From contig NZ_JAUTAJ010000004.1 of assembly GCF_030818485.1 (NCBI RefSeq), forward strand, positions 1,653,001-1,717,000: 64,000 nucleotides of DNA. Direction: 5' to 3'. A model generated the notes under the pieces. The model was given only the letters and a program-made list of their open reading frames with translations. It did not search any database and had not been told where the DNA came from. The DNA is from Pseudoroseomonas cervicalis (lineage in GTDB: Bacteria > Pseudomonadota > Alphaproteobacteria > Acetobacterales > Acetobacteraceae). The translations under genes and the position numbers were made by a program. This document shows positions 8,270 to 15,796 of this stretch, in pieces; position 1 is the first letter of the stretch; each line of letters starts with the position of its first letter.

Positions 8270-10012
8270 ATGGAGATGCCCGTGACCGCCGGCGTGACCA
8301 AGCTCCGCGTGAAGGATGAGGATTTCCTCGTCGCCTCGATGATCGAGCGCTGCCCGAAAAGCATGATGGTGCGGGAGCTGCTGCAGAACGCGCTGGAGGC
8401 CGCGGCGCAGGCGCCGGCGGGGGCGCGGCGCGTCGAATTCGCGCCGCTGGAGCTGGCCGAGGGGCGCAAGCTGGCGATCTGGAACAGCGGCCCCGGCCTC
8501 ACCGGGCCGGAGCTTTATGCGATGTGCGACATCGCCGCCTCGATCCGCAAGGAGACCGGGCTCGACCGCAATTTCGGCATGGGCGCCAAGGTGGCGGCGC
8601 TGCCCTCCAACCAGCGCGGGCTGCGCTACCGCTCGGCGCGGGACGGCCAGGTGCATGAGGTGGTGATCGGCAAGCGCGACGGGGTCTATGGCCGGCTGCT
8701 GCGCCCGGGGCCGGAGGGCCGGCCCACCGAGATCCTGGAGGTGACCGAAGCCGCCCGGGCCGAAGGCCGCGCCGCCGCGCCGGACTGGACCGAGGTGGTG
8801 CTGCTGGGCAATGCCGAGGCGCAGGACACGGTGGCGGACCCCTATCTCGGCCAGCCGCGCAGCGGCACGCGCTGGCTGCTGAACGCCATCACCCTGCGCT
8901 ATTTCCGCTTCCCCGAGGGGGTGGAGGTGGTGCTGCGCCCCGGCACCGCCCCGGCCGCGGAGGCCGGGCGCGTTGCGCCGATGCAGGCGCGGCTGGCAGC
9001 GCTGGCCGATTACGAGGCGGTGCGGCTGCCCGACGGCACGGTGCTGCACTATGCCTATGACCCCGCCGCCGGCGCCCCCGGCGCCAGCGACAGCCGCAAG
9101 AGCCTGGCCGGCATCGTGCATCGCGACGAGGTCTATGGGCTGCTCTGGGGCGGCGTCTGGCGGCGCGAGGCACCGGGCTTCGGCATCCCCTTCCTGTCGC
9201 GCAACATCAGCGTGCTGGTGGAGCTGCCGGAGCACTACCCGGTGCAGCCCGAGGCCTACCGGGAATTCCTGCGCTATCGCGGCGGCAGCCAGGCGCAGGT
9301 GAAGGCGCTGGATTTCGCGGCGCTGGTGGCGGCGCATATCCCGGCCTGGCTGCAGCGCCATCTGGCCGCCGCCATGCCCGACGCCGCCTATGCCGAGGAA
9401 GCGCAGGAGACGCTGCAGGAGCTGCTGGAGCGGCTGGAGGTGCGCCGCCGCCGTCCGCCCCAGGCCCCCAAGCCGGGGGCGCCGAAGCCGGAGGCCGACG
9501 CCGCGCCGCAGCCCGCCGGCGAGGCGAAGCCGCCGCAGGCGGACACGGCCGAGCCCGCCGCCCCGGCCGCGCCGAAGCCGCCGGCGCTGGAGCAGGCGCC
9601 GCAGCTGATCCTGCTGCGCGACGCGGCGGAGATCGCCGATCGCGACCTGGCGCAGCGCGCCGCCGCCTACTACCCGCAGACGCATCAGCTGCACGTCAAC
9701 CTGACCTATCCGGCCATCGCCACCCTGGCCGAGCGGCTGCGCGCCCTGGCGCCGCCGGGGGCGGAGCCGGAGGAGGTGTCGCGCGCCGCGCTGATGGTGG
9801 CCGAGCGCGCCATGGTGCTGCGCATCGCCCGCGCGCTCGCCCATGGGCTGGCCAAGCGCGACCAGCCCGGCGCCTGGAAGGAGGCGCAGCTGCGCGCCCT
9901 GCTCTCGCCCGAGAGCCTGACGCTGGCGGCGGAGGATATCGACACGGGCTGGCTGGATTCGGAGCAGGCGATGCGCACCGCGCTGCTGATGGTGGGCGCC
10001 GCGACCGATTGA
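8270..10012 (+). CDS. GHKL (Hsp90/gyrase B-like) ATPase domain protein of unknown function
   Basis: A 580-residue protein whose N-terminal half is a Bergerat-fold ATPase. The N-box is ELLQNALEAA (residues 36-45), the G1 motif NSGPGL (72-77) replaces the usual DNGxGM, and the G2 lid is FGMGAKVAALPSN (102-114). There is no dimerisation/phosphoacceptor histidine, so it is not a kinase. It resembles the MutL/Hsp90/MORC branch. A Pro/Ala-rich linker (about residues 395-450) separates a second helical domain containing YYPQTHQLHVNLTYPAIATLAERL. The ATG at 8270 is chosen because upstream codons are low-complexity. It stands alone, divergent from the uraH operon and closed by a terminator. Confidence 0.75.
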   Translation: MEMPVTAGVTKLRVKDEDFLVASMIERCPKSMMVRELLQNALEAAAQAPAGARRVEFAPLELAEGRKLAIWNSGPGLTGPELYAMCDIAASIRKETGLDRNFGMGAKVAALPSNQRGLRYRSARDGQVHEVVIGKRDGVYGRLLRPGPEGRPTEILEVTEAARAEGRAAAPDWTEVVLLGNAEAQDTVADPYLGQPRSGTRWLLNAITLRYFRFPEGVEVVLRPGTAPAAEAGRVAPMQARLAALADYEAVRLPDGTVLHYAYDPAAGAPGASDSRKSLAGIVHRDEVYGLLWGGVWRREAPGFGIPFLSRNISVLVELPEHYPVQPEAYREFLRYRGGSQAQVKALDFAALVAAHIPAWLQRHLAAAMPDAAYAEEAQETLQELLERLEVRRRRPPQAPKPGAPKPEADAAPQPAGEAKPPQADTAEPAAPAAPKPPALEQAPQLILLRDAAEIADRDLAQRAAAYYPQTHQLHVNLTYPAIATLAERLRALAPPGAEPEEVSRAALMVAERAMVLRIARALAHGLAKRDQPGAWKEAQLRALLSPESLTLAAEDIDTGWLDSEQAMRTALLMVGAATD

Positions 10013-10019
10013 GGCGGCG

Positions 10020-10045
10020 GCGCCGGGCGGTCGGCCGCCCGGCGC
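10020..10045 (+). terminator. strong GC hairpin after the GHKL gene
   Basis: An 11-bp perfect stem (GCGCCGGGCGG / CCGCCCGGCGC) with a TCGG loop starts eight bases after the stop. There is no T-run, as is common in this GC-rich genome. Confidence 0.55.
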
Positions 10046-10176
10046 ATCCAGGGCCAGGGCAGTGCCCCGGCGCCGGAGCGCCCGGTCCCGGCACGTGCCG
10101 GACCGCCCCTCCGCCCGTCCTGCCGCGCCCCGCTGGCCCACGCGGCGGCGGCAGCCCGAAAGAAAAGCGGGGAAGA

Positions 10177-11241
10177 CTAGTCTATCTGCAGGCCGGTGCG
10201 GGCGACCACGGCCTGGAACCAGGCGAATTCCTCGGTGAGGAAGGCGCGGGTGCTGTCGGGCGTGCTGTCGTCGCGCGGATCGGTGCCGGAGGAGGAGAGG
10301 CGTTCGCGCACCGCCGGTTCGCGCAGCGCGGCATTGGCGGCGCGGTTCAGCGCGGCGGCGATATCGGCCGGCATGTCCTTCGGCCCGACCAGGGCGGTCC
10401 AGGTGGAGAGCTCGTATTCGGCCACACCGGCCTCGGCGAGCGTCGGCACATCGGGGAAGTTGCGGTCGCGCGCGCGCGTCGTCACCGCCAGCAGGGTCAG
10501 CGCGCCATCGCGGATCTGGCCGACGATGGAGGCGATCTGGTCGATGGCGAACAGCACCTCCTGCTTCATCAGCGCCTCGGCCACCGAGCTGCCGCCACGA
10601 TAGGGGATGTGGTTGGCCGGCGCCTCGGCCAGCTTGCTGAACAGCGCCCCGGCCAGATGCGCGACGCCGCCGACGCCGGAGCTGGCATAGCCGTCGCGCC
10701 CACCACCCTCGCGCAGGCGCGCCACCAGCTGCGGCACGCTGCGGATGCCCGACGCCGTGGGCACCACCAGCCCCATGGCGCTGGTGCCGACCACGGCGAT
10801 GGGGGTGAAATCCTCGGCCGGGTTGTAGCGCGCCACCTTGGGCTGCGCCGCCGGCGCCACCGCCAGGGTGGAGGCCGAGCCGACCAGCAGGGTGTAGCCA
10901 TCCGGCCGGGCGCGGCGGACGAAATCGGCGCCCAGCGCGGAGCCGGCGCCCGGCTTGTTCTCGACCACGGCGCGGCCGCCCTCGACCAGCAGCGGGCCCA
11001 TGCGGTCGGCCAGCACGCGGCCGGCCAGGTCGGTGGCGCCGGCCGGGGCGAAGGGCACGATGATGGTGATGGTGCGGTCCGGGAAGGCGGCGAGGGCCGG
11101 GCCGGCGGCGAAGGGCAGCGCGGCGCCGGCCAGCGCCAGGCGCCCCAGGGCGCGGCGGGACAGGGCGAGGCGGGACGGGCCGGGGCCGGTCGCCTCGGCC
11201 AGGGTGTGCGGGGCCATGGGCGCGCGGGCAGGGCTGCGCAT
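10177..11241 (-). CDS. Bug/TctC family tripartite tricarboxylate transporter substrate-binding protein
   Basis: A periplasmic binding protein of the Bug family (354 residues). The signal sequence has a twin-arginine-like SRRALGRLALAG segment followed by a hydrophobic stretch and an AxA site ending near PALA. The mature start FPDRTITIIVPFAPAGATD is diagnostic of Bug proteins, as is the later FKPGAGSALGADFV-like segment. The ATG at 11241 is fixed by AAAGGAGG about eight bases upstream. No tctA or tctB membrane subunits lie nearby, which is usual for the many orphan Bug proteins of such bacteria. It is divergent from a GntR regulator with a perfect operator between them. Confidence 0.93.
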   Translation of the reverse strand: MRSPARAPMAPHTLAEATGPGPSRLALSRRALGRLALAGAALPFAAGPALAAFPDRTITIIVPFAPAGATDLAGRVLADRMGPLLVEGGRAVVENKPGAGSALGADFVRRARPDGYTLLVGSASTLAVAPAAQPKVARYNPAEDFTPIAVVGTSAMGLVVPTASGIRSVPQLVARLREGGGRDGYASSGVGGVAHLAGALFSKLAEAPANHIPYRGGSSVAEALMKQEVLFAIDQIASIVGQIRDGALTLLAVTTRARDRNFPDVPTLAEAGVAEYELSTWTALVGPKDMPADIAAALNRAANAALREPAVRERLSSSGTDPRDDSTPDSTRAFLTEEFAWFQAVVARTGLQID

Positions 11242-11305
11242 GGACGATCCTCCTTTGTGACTTCTTGCCCGCATGCTCGGTCCCGTCGGCAATGGAGTCA
11301 ACGAT

Positions 11306-11317
11306 ATTGTCGACAAT
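11306..11317. promoter_or_regulatory. GntR (FadR-type) operator, perfect palindrome
   Basis: ATTGTCGACAAT is a perfect 12-bp palindrome in the divergent gap between the Bug-type gene (start 11241) and the GntR gene (start 11375). TTGT-NN-ACAA is the usual half-site pattern for FCD-domain GntR proteins, so autoregulation and control of the binding-protein gene are likely. Confidence 0.7.
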
Positions 11318-11374
11318 CCCGTCGCCGATTATGGTGCGGAGGCCGGGCCAGCCCCGGCCCGTTCAGGAGCGCCC

Positions 11375-12046
11375 ATGGCCGAGCCCGCCCGCGACGACAC
11401 CCCCACCCCCCTGCCCGCCGCCATCGCGGCGGCGCTGGAGGAGGACATCGTCTTCGGCCGGCTGCACCCGCGGGAGCGGCTGGTGGAGGAGGAGCTGACC
11501 GCGCGCTTCCGCGCCACCCGCCACGCCATCCGCCAGGCGCTGTCGGAGCTGGAGCGGATGGGCCTGGTCGAGCGCATTCCCAACCGGGGCGCGCTGGTGA
11601 AGGCCTACAGCCTGGCCGAGGTGGAGCAGCTCTACGCGCTGCGCGCCCTGCTGGAGCGCGAGGCGGCGCGGCAGATGCCGCTGCCCCCGCCGGAGGAAGC
11701 GCTGGCCGCGCTGCGCGGCGTGCAGGCCGCGCATGACCGCGCGGTGGCGGAGGGCGATGCCCGCGCCGCCTTCCGCGCCAATCTGGCCTTTCACCGCGCC
11801 TTCTTCGGCTGCTGCGGCAATGCCTTCCTGGCCGAGACCATCGAGCATCTGGCGCTGCGCGCGCATGCCATCCGCTTCGCCGCCGTGCCCGACCCGGCGG
11901 CCCTGGCCCGCGCGCGGGAGGAACACCACGCCATGCTGGCGGCGCTCGAGGGCGCCGACCGCGACGCGCTGCTGCGCCTGTGCGAGGCGCATCTGGTGCC
12001 CTCCCGCCAGGCCTATCTGCGCGCCCAGGCCGCCTTCCTGGCCTGA
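11375..12046 (+). CDS. GntR family transcriptional regulator (FadR/FCD subfamily)
   Basis: A 223-residue regulator with an N-terminal winged helix-turn-helix (LHPRERLVEEELTARFRATRHAIRQALSELE, then GLVERIPNRGALV) and an all-helical FCD ligand domain. The FCD metal-type residues are visible as NLAFHRAFF and EEHHAMLAAL. The ATG at 11375 follows CAGGAG. FCD regulators commonly sense sugar acids or carboxylates. The gene sits between a binding-protein gene and an IlvD/Edd dehydratase gene, suggesting that all three serve uptake and breakdown of a sugar acid. Confidence 0.93.
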   Translation: MAEPARDDTPTPLPAAIAAALEEDIVFGRLHPRERLVEEELTARFRATRHAIRQALSELERMGLVERIPNRGALVKAYSLAEVEQLYALRALLEREAARQMPLPPPEEALAALRGVQAAHDRAVAEGDARAAFRANLAFHRAFFGCCGNAFLAETIEHLALRAHAIRFAAVPDPAALARAREEHHAMLAALEGADRDALLRLCEAHLVPSRQAYLRAQAAFLA

Positions 12047-12114
12047 TCTTTTCCGGTTTTTGTTCGCCCCTTTCCCTGCCCGCCCCCTTCCCTGCCTGCC
12101 CTGAGGAAACGCCC

Positions 12115-13836
12115 ATGACCGACAAGAACGACGCCCCCGACGCTGTGGGCCTGACCCGCGGCCTGACCAACTATGGCGACCGCGACTTCGCCCGCTATCT
12201 GCGCCTGTCCATGGCGCGCTCCATGGGCCTGTCCTCCGATCTGCTGAAGAAGCCGGTGGTCGGCATCGCCGCCACCTATTCCGAGTTCAACAACTGCCAC
12301 CGCCTGGTGCCGGAGCTGGTGGCGGCGGTGAAGCGCGGCGTGCTGGCCTCGGGCGGCCTGCCGCTGGAATTCCCCACCATCTCGCTGGGTGAGGTGTTCC
12401 TGAACCCGACCAGCCTGTTCTTCCGCAACCTGATGTCGATCGACACCGAGGAGATGGTGCGCGGCCAGCCGATGGATGCGGTGGTGCTGGTGGGCGGCTG
12501 CGACAAGACGGTGCCGGCGCAGCTGATGGGCGCCGTCTCCGCCAATGTCCCGGCCATCCAGGTGGTGACGGGGCCGATGATGACCGGCCGCTGGCGCGGC
12601 GAGCGGCTCGGCGCCTGCACCGATTGCCGCCGCTTCTGGGCCAAGTTCCGCGCCGGCGAGATCGACCAGGACACCATCGAGGAGGTGGAGGGCAACCTGG
12701 CCACCACCGCCGGCACCTGCGCGGTGATGGGCACCGCCTCCACCATGGCCTCGCTGGCCGAGGCGCTGGGCATGATGCTGCCCGGCACCGCCGCCATCCC
12801 CGCCGTGCATGCCGACCGCATCCGCGCCGCCGAGGCCTCCGGCGCCGCCGCGATGATGCTGGCGGCGAAGCAGATCACCCCGGACCGGATCGTCACCGAG
12901 AAATCGGTGGAGAATGCGCTGCGCGTGCTGCTGGCGATCGGCGGCTCGACCAACGCCATCATCCATTTGACCGCCATCGCCGGCCGCGCCGGCGTGACCA
13001 TCGACCTGAACCGGCTGAACGAGCTGTCCGACACCACCCCCGTGCTGGTCGACCTGAAGCCCACCGGCCCCTTCTACATGGAGGATCTGCACGTGGCCGG
13101 CGGCATCGGCGCCGTGCTGCGGGAACTCAAGCCGCTGCTGCATCTCGACGCGCTGACCGTCTCCGGCGAGACGCTGGGCGAGCGGCTGGCGGCCGAGCCG
13201 GGCTTCGTCGACCGCGCCGTCGTCCGCACGCGGGAGGAGCCGCTGCAGCCCGAGGGCGGGCTGGTCGCGCTGTTCGGCTCGCTCGCCCCGCGCGGCGCCA
13301 TCCTCAAGCGCGCCGCCGCCGACCCGAAGCTGTTCGAGAAGGAGGCCCGCGCCGTGGTCTTCACCTCGCTCGAGGATCTGGCCGCGCGCATCGACGACCC
13401 GGATCTGGACGTGACGGCGGATGACATGCTGGTGCTGCAGAATGCCGGGCCGCTCTCGCCCTCCGGCATGCCGGAGGCGGGCTACCTGCCGATCCCGTCC
13501 AAGCTGGCGCGGGCGGGGGTGAAGGACATGGTGCGCATCTCGGATGCCCGCATGTCCGGCACCGCCTATGGCACCATCGTGCTGCATGTCTCGCCCGATT
13601 CCGCCTCCGGCGGGCCGCTCGGCCTGGTGCGCAATGGCGACCGCATCCGCCTCTCGGTGAAGGAGCGGCGCATCGACCTGCTGGTGGCCGAGGACGAGCT
13701 CGCCCGCCGCCGCGCCGAGCTGCCGGCCGCGCCGCCGCCGCCCAAGCGCGGCTATGCGCGCCTCTACAAGGAGCAGGTGCTGCAGGCCGATGAGGGCTGC
13801 GATTTCGACATGCTGCGCGCCGACCCGTCGCGCTGA
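12115..13836 (+). CDS. IlvD/Edd family dehydratase (sugar-acid dehydratase-like)
   Basis: A 573-residue Fe-S dehydratase of the IlvD/Edd family, which removes water from dihydroxy acids or aldonic acids. Visible motifs are VGIAATYSEFNNCHR, VLVGGCDKTVPAQLMGA with a cluster cysteine, GACTDCRRFW, TTAGTCAVMGTASTMA with another cluster cysteine, and the C-terminal RISDARMSGTAYGTIVLHVSP. Length and the TDCRRFW segment are closer to L-arabonate/xylonate-type dehydratases than to branched-chain IlvD. It lies 68 bases downstream of the GntR gene, in the same direction, and is probably part of that regulon. The exact substrate is unknown. Confidence 0.9.
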   Translation: MTDKNDAPDAVGLTRGLTNYGDRDFARYLRLSMARSMGLSSDLLKKPVVGIAATYSEFNNCHRLVPELVAAVKRGVLASGGLPLEFPTISLGEVFLNPTSLFFRNLMSIDTEEMVRGQPMDAVVLVGGCDKTVPAQLMGAVSANVPAIQVVTGPMMTGRWRGERLGACTDCRRFWAKFRAGEIDQDTIEEVEGNLATTAGTCAVMGTASTMASLAEALGMMLPGTAAIPAVHADRIRAAEASGAAAMMLAAKQITPDRIVTEKSVENALRVLLAIGGSTNAIIHLTAIAGRAGVTIDLNRLNELSDTTPVLVDLKPTGPFYMEDLHVAGGIGAVLRELKPLLHLDALTVSGETLGERLAAEPGFVDRAVVRTREEPLQPEGGLVALFGSLAPRGAILKRAAADPKLFEKEARAVVFTSLEDLAARIDDPDLDVTADDMLVLQNAGPLSPSGMPEAGYLPIPSKLARAGVKDMVRISDARMSGTAYGTIVLHVSPDSASGGPLGLVRNGDRIRLSVKERRIDLLVAEDELARRRAELPAAPPPPKRGYARLYKEQVLQADEGCDFDMLRADPSR

Positions 13837-13845
13837 GCCACGACA

Positions 13846-13869
13846 CCGGCCGGGCTCCCTCCCGGCCGG
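13846..13869 (+). terminator. hairpin after the dehydratase gene
   Basis: CCGGCCGGG and CCCGGCCGG form a 9-bp stem with a CTCCCT loop ten bases after the dehydratase stop. It separates that unit from the riboswitch-controlled exporter. Confidence 0.5.
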
Positions 13870-13880
13870 GCACACCCCCC

Positions 13881-13909
13881 CTTGGCTTCGGCGCGGCCGG
13901 TCCTATCTT
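13881..13909 (+). promoter_or_regulatory. sigma-70-type promoter for sugE
   Basis: CTTGGC (13881-13886) and TATCTT (13904-13909) are spaced by 17 bases and resemble the alphaproteobacterial CTTGAC / CTATAT consensus. The predicted RNA start falls right at the first riboswitch hairpin. Confidence 0.6.
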
Positions 13910-13914
13910 CAGCG

Positions 13915-13964
13915 CCGGGAGGACGACCTCCCCGCGCACCGATCACGGCAGGGACGGCCCCGCC
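13915..13964 (+). promoter_or_regulatory. guanidine-II (mini-ykkC) riboswitch
   Basis: Two consecutive hairpins carry the ACGR tetraloops that define this class. Hairpin 1 is GGGAGG-ACGA-CCTCCC at 13917-13932. Hairpin 2 is GGCAGGG-ACGG-CCCCGCC at 13947-13964, with one A-C mismatch. They are 14 bases apart. The AAGGGGG ribosome site (13974-13980) and the ATG at 13990 of an SMR exporter follow. Guanidinium binding to both loops is known to free the ribosome site in this class; that regulation is inferred here from structure and context. Confidence 0.88.
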
Positions 13965-13989
13965 ACCTTTCACAAGGGGGCCGCCCTTC

Positions 13990-14304
13990 ATGGCCTGGAT
14001 CTATCTCCTCTTCGCCGGATTGCTCGAAATCGGCTGGGCCGTCGGGCTGAAATACGCCCATGGCTTCACCCGGCTGGTGCCCAGCCTGCTGACCATCGCC
14101 AGCATGGCCGCCAGCCTGGCGCTGCTCGGCCTGGCGCTGCGCAGCCTGCCGCTCGGCAGCGCCTATGCCATCTGGACCGGCATCGGCACGGTGGGCACCG
14201 CCCTCCTCGGCATCGCCCTGTTCGGGGAGCCCGCGACGGCCGCCCGGCTGCTCTGCATCGCCATGATCGCCGGCGGCATCATCGGGCTGAAGCTGGTCTC
14301 CTGA
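13990..14304 (+). CDS. sugE: SMR family guanidinium exporter (Gdx/SugE)
   Basis: A 104-residue, four-helix small multidrug resistance protein of the inner membrane. The conserved membrane glutamate lies in the first helix ([21 protein letters not shown]), and the [24 protein letters not shown] segment is the family signature. The WAVGLK pattern is typical of the Gdx subtype, which exports guanidinium in exchange for protons, rather than of EmrE. A guanidine-II riboswitch directly upstream supports that substrate independently. A terminator follows, so it is probably a single-gene transcript. Confidence 0.95.
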   Translation: MAWIYLLFAGLLEIGWAVGLKYAHGFTRLVPSLLTIASMAASLALLGLALRSLPLGSAYAIWTGIGTVGTALLGIALFGEPATAARLLCIAMIAGGIIGLKLVS

Positions 14305-14311
14305 CCGGCCG

Positions 14312-14345
14312 GGCCGGGGGAATCCCCTCCCCCGGCCTTGTCTTT
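14312..14345 (+). terminator. intrinsic terminator after sugE
   Basis: GGCCGGGGG and CCCCCGGCC form a 9-bp stem with an 8-base loop, followed by TTGTCTTT. It ends the riboswitch-controlled transcript. Confidence 0.7.
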
Positions 14346-14400
14346 CCGCCAGCCCCTGGCAGGAATGCACCTCCTAAGGTTTCCGGACGAGGCAGGCACG

Positions 14401-15666
14401 ATGGCGGTGGCCCCCAATCTGATCGCGGCGGTGGACGAGGCGCGCCAATGGCGCCGGCTGATGGAGATGGCCGAGCTCGGCGCCATCCCCGGCCCAACGC
14501 CCGAGGACCGCGGCGTCAACCGCCCCTGCCTCTCGGCCCTGGACCGGGTGGCCCGCCGCAAGCTGATCGGCTGGGCCACGGAGCTGGGCCTGACCGTCGC
14601 CACCGATGAGCTCGGCAACCTGTTCCTGCGGCATGAGGGCAGCGACCCGGGCGCCGCCCCGGTGCTGACCGGCAGCCATATGGACAGCCAGCCCAATGGC
14701 GGCCGCTTCGACGGCATCTGGGGCGTGCTGGCCGGGCTGGAGGCGGTGCAGGCCATCCGCGAGGCCGGCATCACCACCCGCCACCCGATCGAGGTGGTGG
14801 CCTGGACCAATGAGGAAGGCGGCCGCTTCGCCCCCGGCTGCATGGGCAGCATGGCCTGGAGCGGCTTCCAGCCCCCCACCGCCTGGGATGCGGTGACCGA
14901 CCCGGAGGGCATCACCTTCCGCGCCGCCCTGGACGAACACCTGGCGGCCGAGGCCGACCTGCCGCGCCGCCCGCTCGGCGCCTATCGCCCGCACGCCTAT
15001 GTCGAGGCGCATATCGAGCAGGGCCCGCGCCTGGAATCCGGCGGGCTGGATATCGGCATCGTCACCGGCATCCAGGGCAGCCGCTGGTTCACCGTCGAGA
15101 TCCGCGGCAAGACCGACCATGCCGGCACCACCCCGCTCGGCCAGCGCCAGGACGCGGTGCAGGACATGGTCCGCGCCATCACCGCGCTGAACGCGCTGAT
15201 GCACGACCCGAAGGACGTGCTGCGCTTCACCGTGGGCAAGGTGGAGGTCTTCCCCAACGCCTCCAACACGGTGGCCGACCTGGCGCGCTTCTCGATCGAT
15301 TTCCGCCACCCGCAGGCCGAGGTGCTGCTCAAGCGCGGCGATGCCATTCCGGGCGTCATCCAGGCGGCGCTGCGCGACTGCACCGCGACGGTGACGGAGC
15401 GCTTCCACGCGCTTCCCGTGACCTTCCAGCCCGAGGTGCCGGATGCGGTGGAACGCGCCGCGCGCGCCCAGGGGCTGGGCGCGCTGCGCCTGCCCTCCGG
15501 CGCCTTCCACGACGCGCAATTCATGGTGCCGCTCTGCCCGACGGGCATGATCTTCGTGCCCTGCCGCGGCGGCGTCAGCCACCACCCGTCGGAATATTCG
15601 ACGCCGGAACAGCTGGCCAAGGGCACGCGGGTGCTGGCGGCGGCGCTGGTGGATCTGGCGAAGTAA
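14401..15666 (+). CDS. Zn-dependent hydrolase, hydantoinase/carbamoylase family (M20)
   Basis: A 421-residue cytoplasmic M20-type amidase resembling N-carbamoyl-L-amino-acid hydrolase and allantoate amidohydrolase. Metal and substrate motifs are GSHMDSQPNGGRFDG (about residues 95-109), NEEGGRFAPGCMGS, EAHIEQGPRLE, KTDHAGTTPLGQRQDA and the late SHHPSEYS. The ATG at 14401 starts MAVAPNLI; an upstream in-frame ATG at 14338 lies in the sugE terminator and is unlikely. The gene follows the guanidinium exporter but is separated from it by a terminator. The substrate (carbamoyl amino acid, allantoate or ureidoglycolate) cannot be fixed from sequence. Confidence 0.9.
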   Translation: MAVAPNLIAAVDEARQWRRLMEMAELGAIPGPTPEDRGVNRPCLSALDRVARRKLIGWATELGLTVATDELGNLFLRHEGSDPGAAPVLTGSHMDSQPNGGRFDGIWGVLAGLEAVQAIREAGITTRHPIEVVAWTNEEGGRFAPGCMGSMAWSGFQPPTAWDAVTDPEGITFRAALDEHLAAEADLPRRPLGAYRPHAYVEAHIEQGPRLESGGLDIGIVTGIQGSRWFTVEIRGKTDHAGTTPLGQRQDAVQDMVRAITALNALMHDPKDVLRFTVGKVEVFPNASNTVADLARFSIDFRHPQAEVLLKRGDAIPGVIQAALRDCTATVTERFHALPVTFQPEVPDAVERAARAQGLGALRLPSGAFHDAQFMVPLCPTGMIFVPCRGGVSHHPSEYSTPEQLAKGTRVLAAALVDLAK

Positions 15667-15675
15667 AGGAAAAAG

Positions 15676-15699
15676 GGTTCTTTTTTGTAAAAAAGAACC
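15676..15699. terminator. hairpin 1 of a triple-hairpin block
   Basis: A perfect 11-bp A/T-rich stem (arms 15676-15686 and 15689-15699, GT loop) lies ten bases after the hydrolase stop. Its AT content is sharply different from the surrounding genes. It probably terminates transcription of the hydrolase. Confidence 0.6.
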
Positions 15700-15707
15700 A
15701 AAAAACT

Positions 15708-15759
15708 TTTGTCAGTTGGCGTCCCGCATAGAGCCTGAGGCGGGACGCAAACTGACAAA
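15708..15759. repeat. hairpin 2 of the triple-hairpin block: 20-bp inverted repeat
   Basis: Arms at 15708-15727 and 15740-15759 pair over 20 positions with a single G-A mismatch, enclosing a 12-base loop. The arm contains GTCAGTTGGCG, which reappears in the repeat block at 58532-58542, and GAGGCGGGACGC, which reappears near 33271. The element looks like a dispersed intergenic repeat rather than a simple terminator. Confidence 0.6.
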
Positions 15760-15768
15760 GTCTTTTTG

Positions 15769-15792
15769 CTTCTTTTTCTTCAGAAAAAGAAG
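15769..15792. terminator. hairpin 3 of the triple-hairpin block
   Basis: A perfect 11-bp stem (CTTCTTTTTCT / AGAAAAAGAAG, TC loop) sits five bases from the end of the leftward DUF882 gene. With hairpin 1 it brackets the central long stem, one for each convergent gene. Confidence 0.6.
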
Positions 15793-15796
15793 ATTC

